Shown here piece by piece: positions 14,000 to 14,359 of a stretch of DNA of 14,359 nt; the first letter of the stretch is position 1; each line of letters starts with the position of its first letter. Source of the stretch: Rhodobacterales bacterium (GTDB lineage: Bacteria > Pseudomonadota > Alphaproteobacteria > Rhodobacterales > Rhodobacteraceae); the NCBI GenBank assembly GCA_013298675.1, contig JAAFIJ010000033.1, forward strand, positions 1 to 14,359, read 5' to 3'. The notes beneath the pieces are model-generated. The model saw nothing but the letters and a program-made list of their open reading frames with translations, made no database searches and had not been told where the DNA came from. The translations under genes were made by a program, and so were the position numbers.

Positions 14000-14359
14000 A
14001 TGAATACAAAACCAAACGCGCGACTATCTTCGCAAGCGATGGCTTTCGTCTTGGCAGGCGGACGCGGAAGTCGACTGAAAGAGTTGACCGACAGGCGTGC
14101 CAAACCGGCGGTGTATTTTGGTGGCAAGACCCGCATTATTGACTTTGCCCTCTCAAACGCGCTGAATTCCGGTATTCGGAAAATGGCGATTGCCACCCAG
14201 TACAAAGCCCACAGCTTGATCCGTCACATGCAGCGCGGTTGGGGCTTTTTCCGCGCGGAACGCAATGAATACCTCGATATTCTGCCTGCCTCGCAGCGCG
14301 TGGATGAAAATAAATGGTATTTGGGCACCGCCGACGCAGTTACCCAAAACATTGATATT
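14000..14359 (+). CDS. glgC: Glucose-1-phosphate adenylyltransferase (5' part, runs off the window)
   Basis: Makes ADP-glucose from glucose-1-phosphate and ATP, the committed step of bacterial glycogen synthesis. The first 120 codons are present and open to the end of the window. The nucleotidyltransferase start L-A-G-G-R-G-S-R-L (18-26) is followed by R-R-A-K-P-A-V-Y-F-G-G-K-T-R-I-I-D-F-A-L-S-N and N-S-G-I-R-K. K35 in A-K-P-A-V corresponds to the lysine (K39) of E. coli GlgC that binds the activator fructose-1,6-bisphosphate, so allosteric control is likely. The ATG at 14000 has GGGAGGG about five bases upstream, 38 bases after the glgB stop. The operon likely continues with glgA and others outside the window. 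Confidence 0.97.
   Translation, partial: MNTKPNARLSSQAMAFVLAGGRGSRLKELTDRRAKPAVYFGGKTRIIDFALSNALNSGIRKMAIATQYKAHSLIRHMQRGWGFFRAERNEYLDILPASQRVDENKWYLGTADAVTQNIDI

Overview
The window looks like a stretch of ordinary chromosome from an alphaproteobacterium, most likely of the Rhodobacterales (Roseobacter group). This rests on protein character (LptF starting M-S-R-F-D-R-Y, the HolC, PepA, MarC and GlgP-GlgB-GlgC types), moderately high GC, and use of GTG and TTG starts. It is an inference from memory of these families, not from a search. I see no rRNA, tRNA, CRISPR array, insertion sequence, phage gene or integration site.

Left part (1-3154): the 5' end of lptF (lipopolysaccharide export permease) leaves the window on the minus strand. 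It is divergent from pepA (leucyl aminopeptidase, probably starting at a TTG) and holC (DNA polymerase III chi). The lptF / pepA-holC arrangement is the same as in E. coli. holC ends against a convergent membrane-anchored retropepsin-like aspartic protease, with overlapping stop codons.

Middle (2579-6122, minus strand): a likely co-directional group reads, in order of transcription, VOC-fold protein, YheS-like ABC-F ATPase, MarC-family membrane protein, aspartic protease. The ABC-F stop and the marC start overlap as ATGA. Divergent from it is ndk, closed by a clear intrinsic terminator (6689-6717). A lone glycoside hydrolase family 125 gene (predicted exo-alpha-1,6-mannosidase, no signal peptide) follows. 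It collides tail to tail with a small TfoX C-terminal-domain protein, again with overlapping stops. A 73-codon Ser/Gln-rich open frame with a good ribosome site lies upstream of the TfoX-like gene.

Right part (8716-14359): a long non-coding stretch (about 650 bases) holds three perfect inverted repeats, two oppositely oriented copies of an 11-base AAGCGCTT-type palindromic site that resembles LacI-family operators, and a possible sigma-70-type promoter. It leads into a glycogen operon: glgP (phosphorylase), glgB (branching enzyme) and glgC (ADP-glucose pyrophosphorylase, cut by the window end). GlgC makes ADP-glucose, GlgB branches the polymer and GlgP releases glucose-1-phosphate, so synthesis and breakdown are encoded together.

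I found no obviously new multi-gene system. The most rewarding places for a second look are the glgP upstream region, the isolated cytosolic GH125 enzyme and the small Ser/Gln-rich frame.
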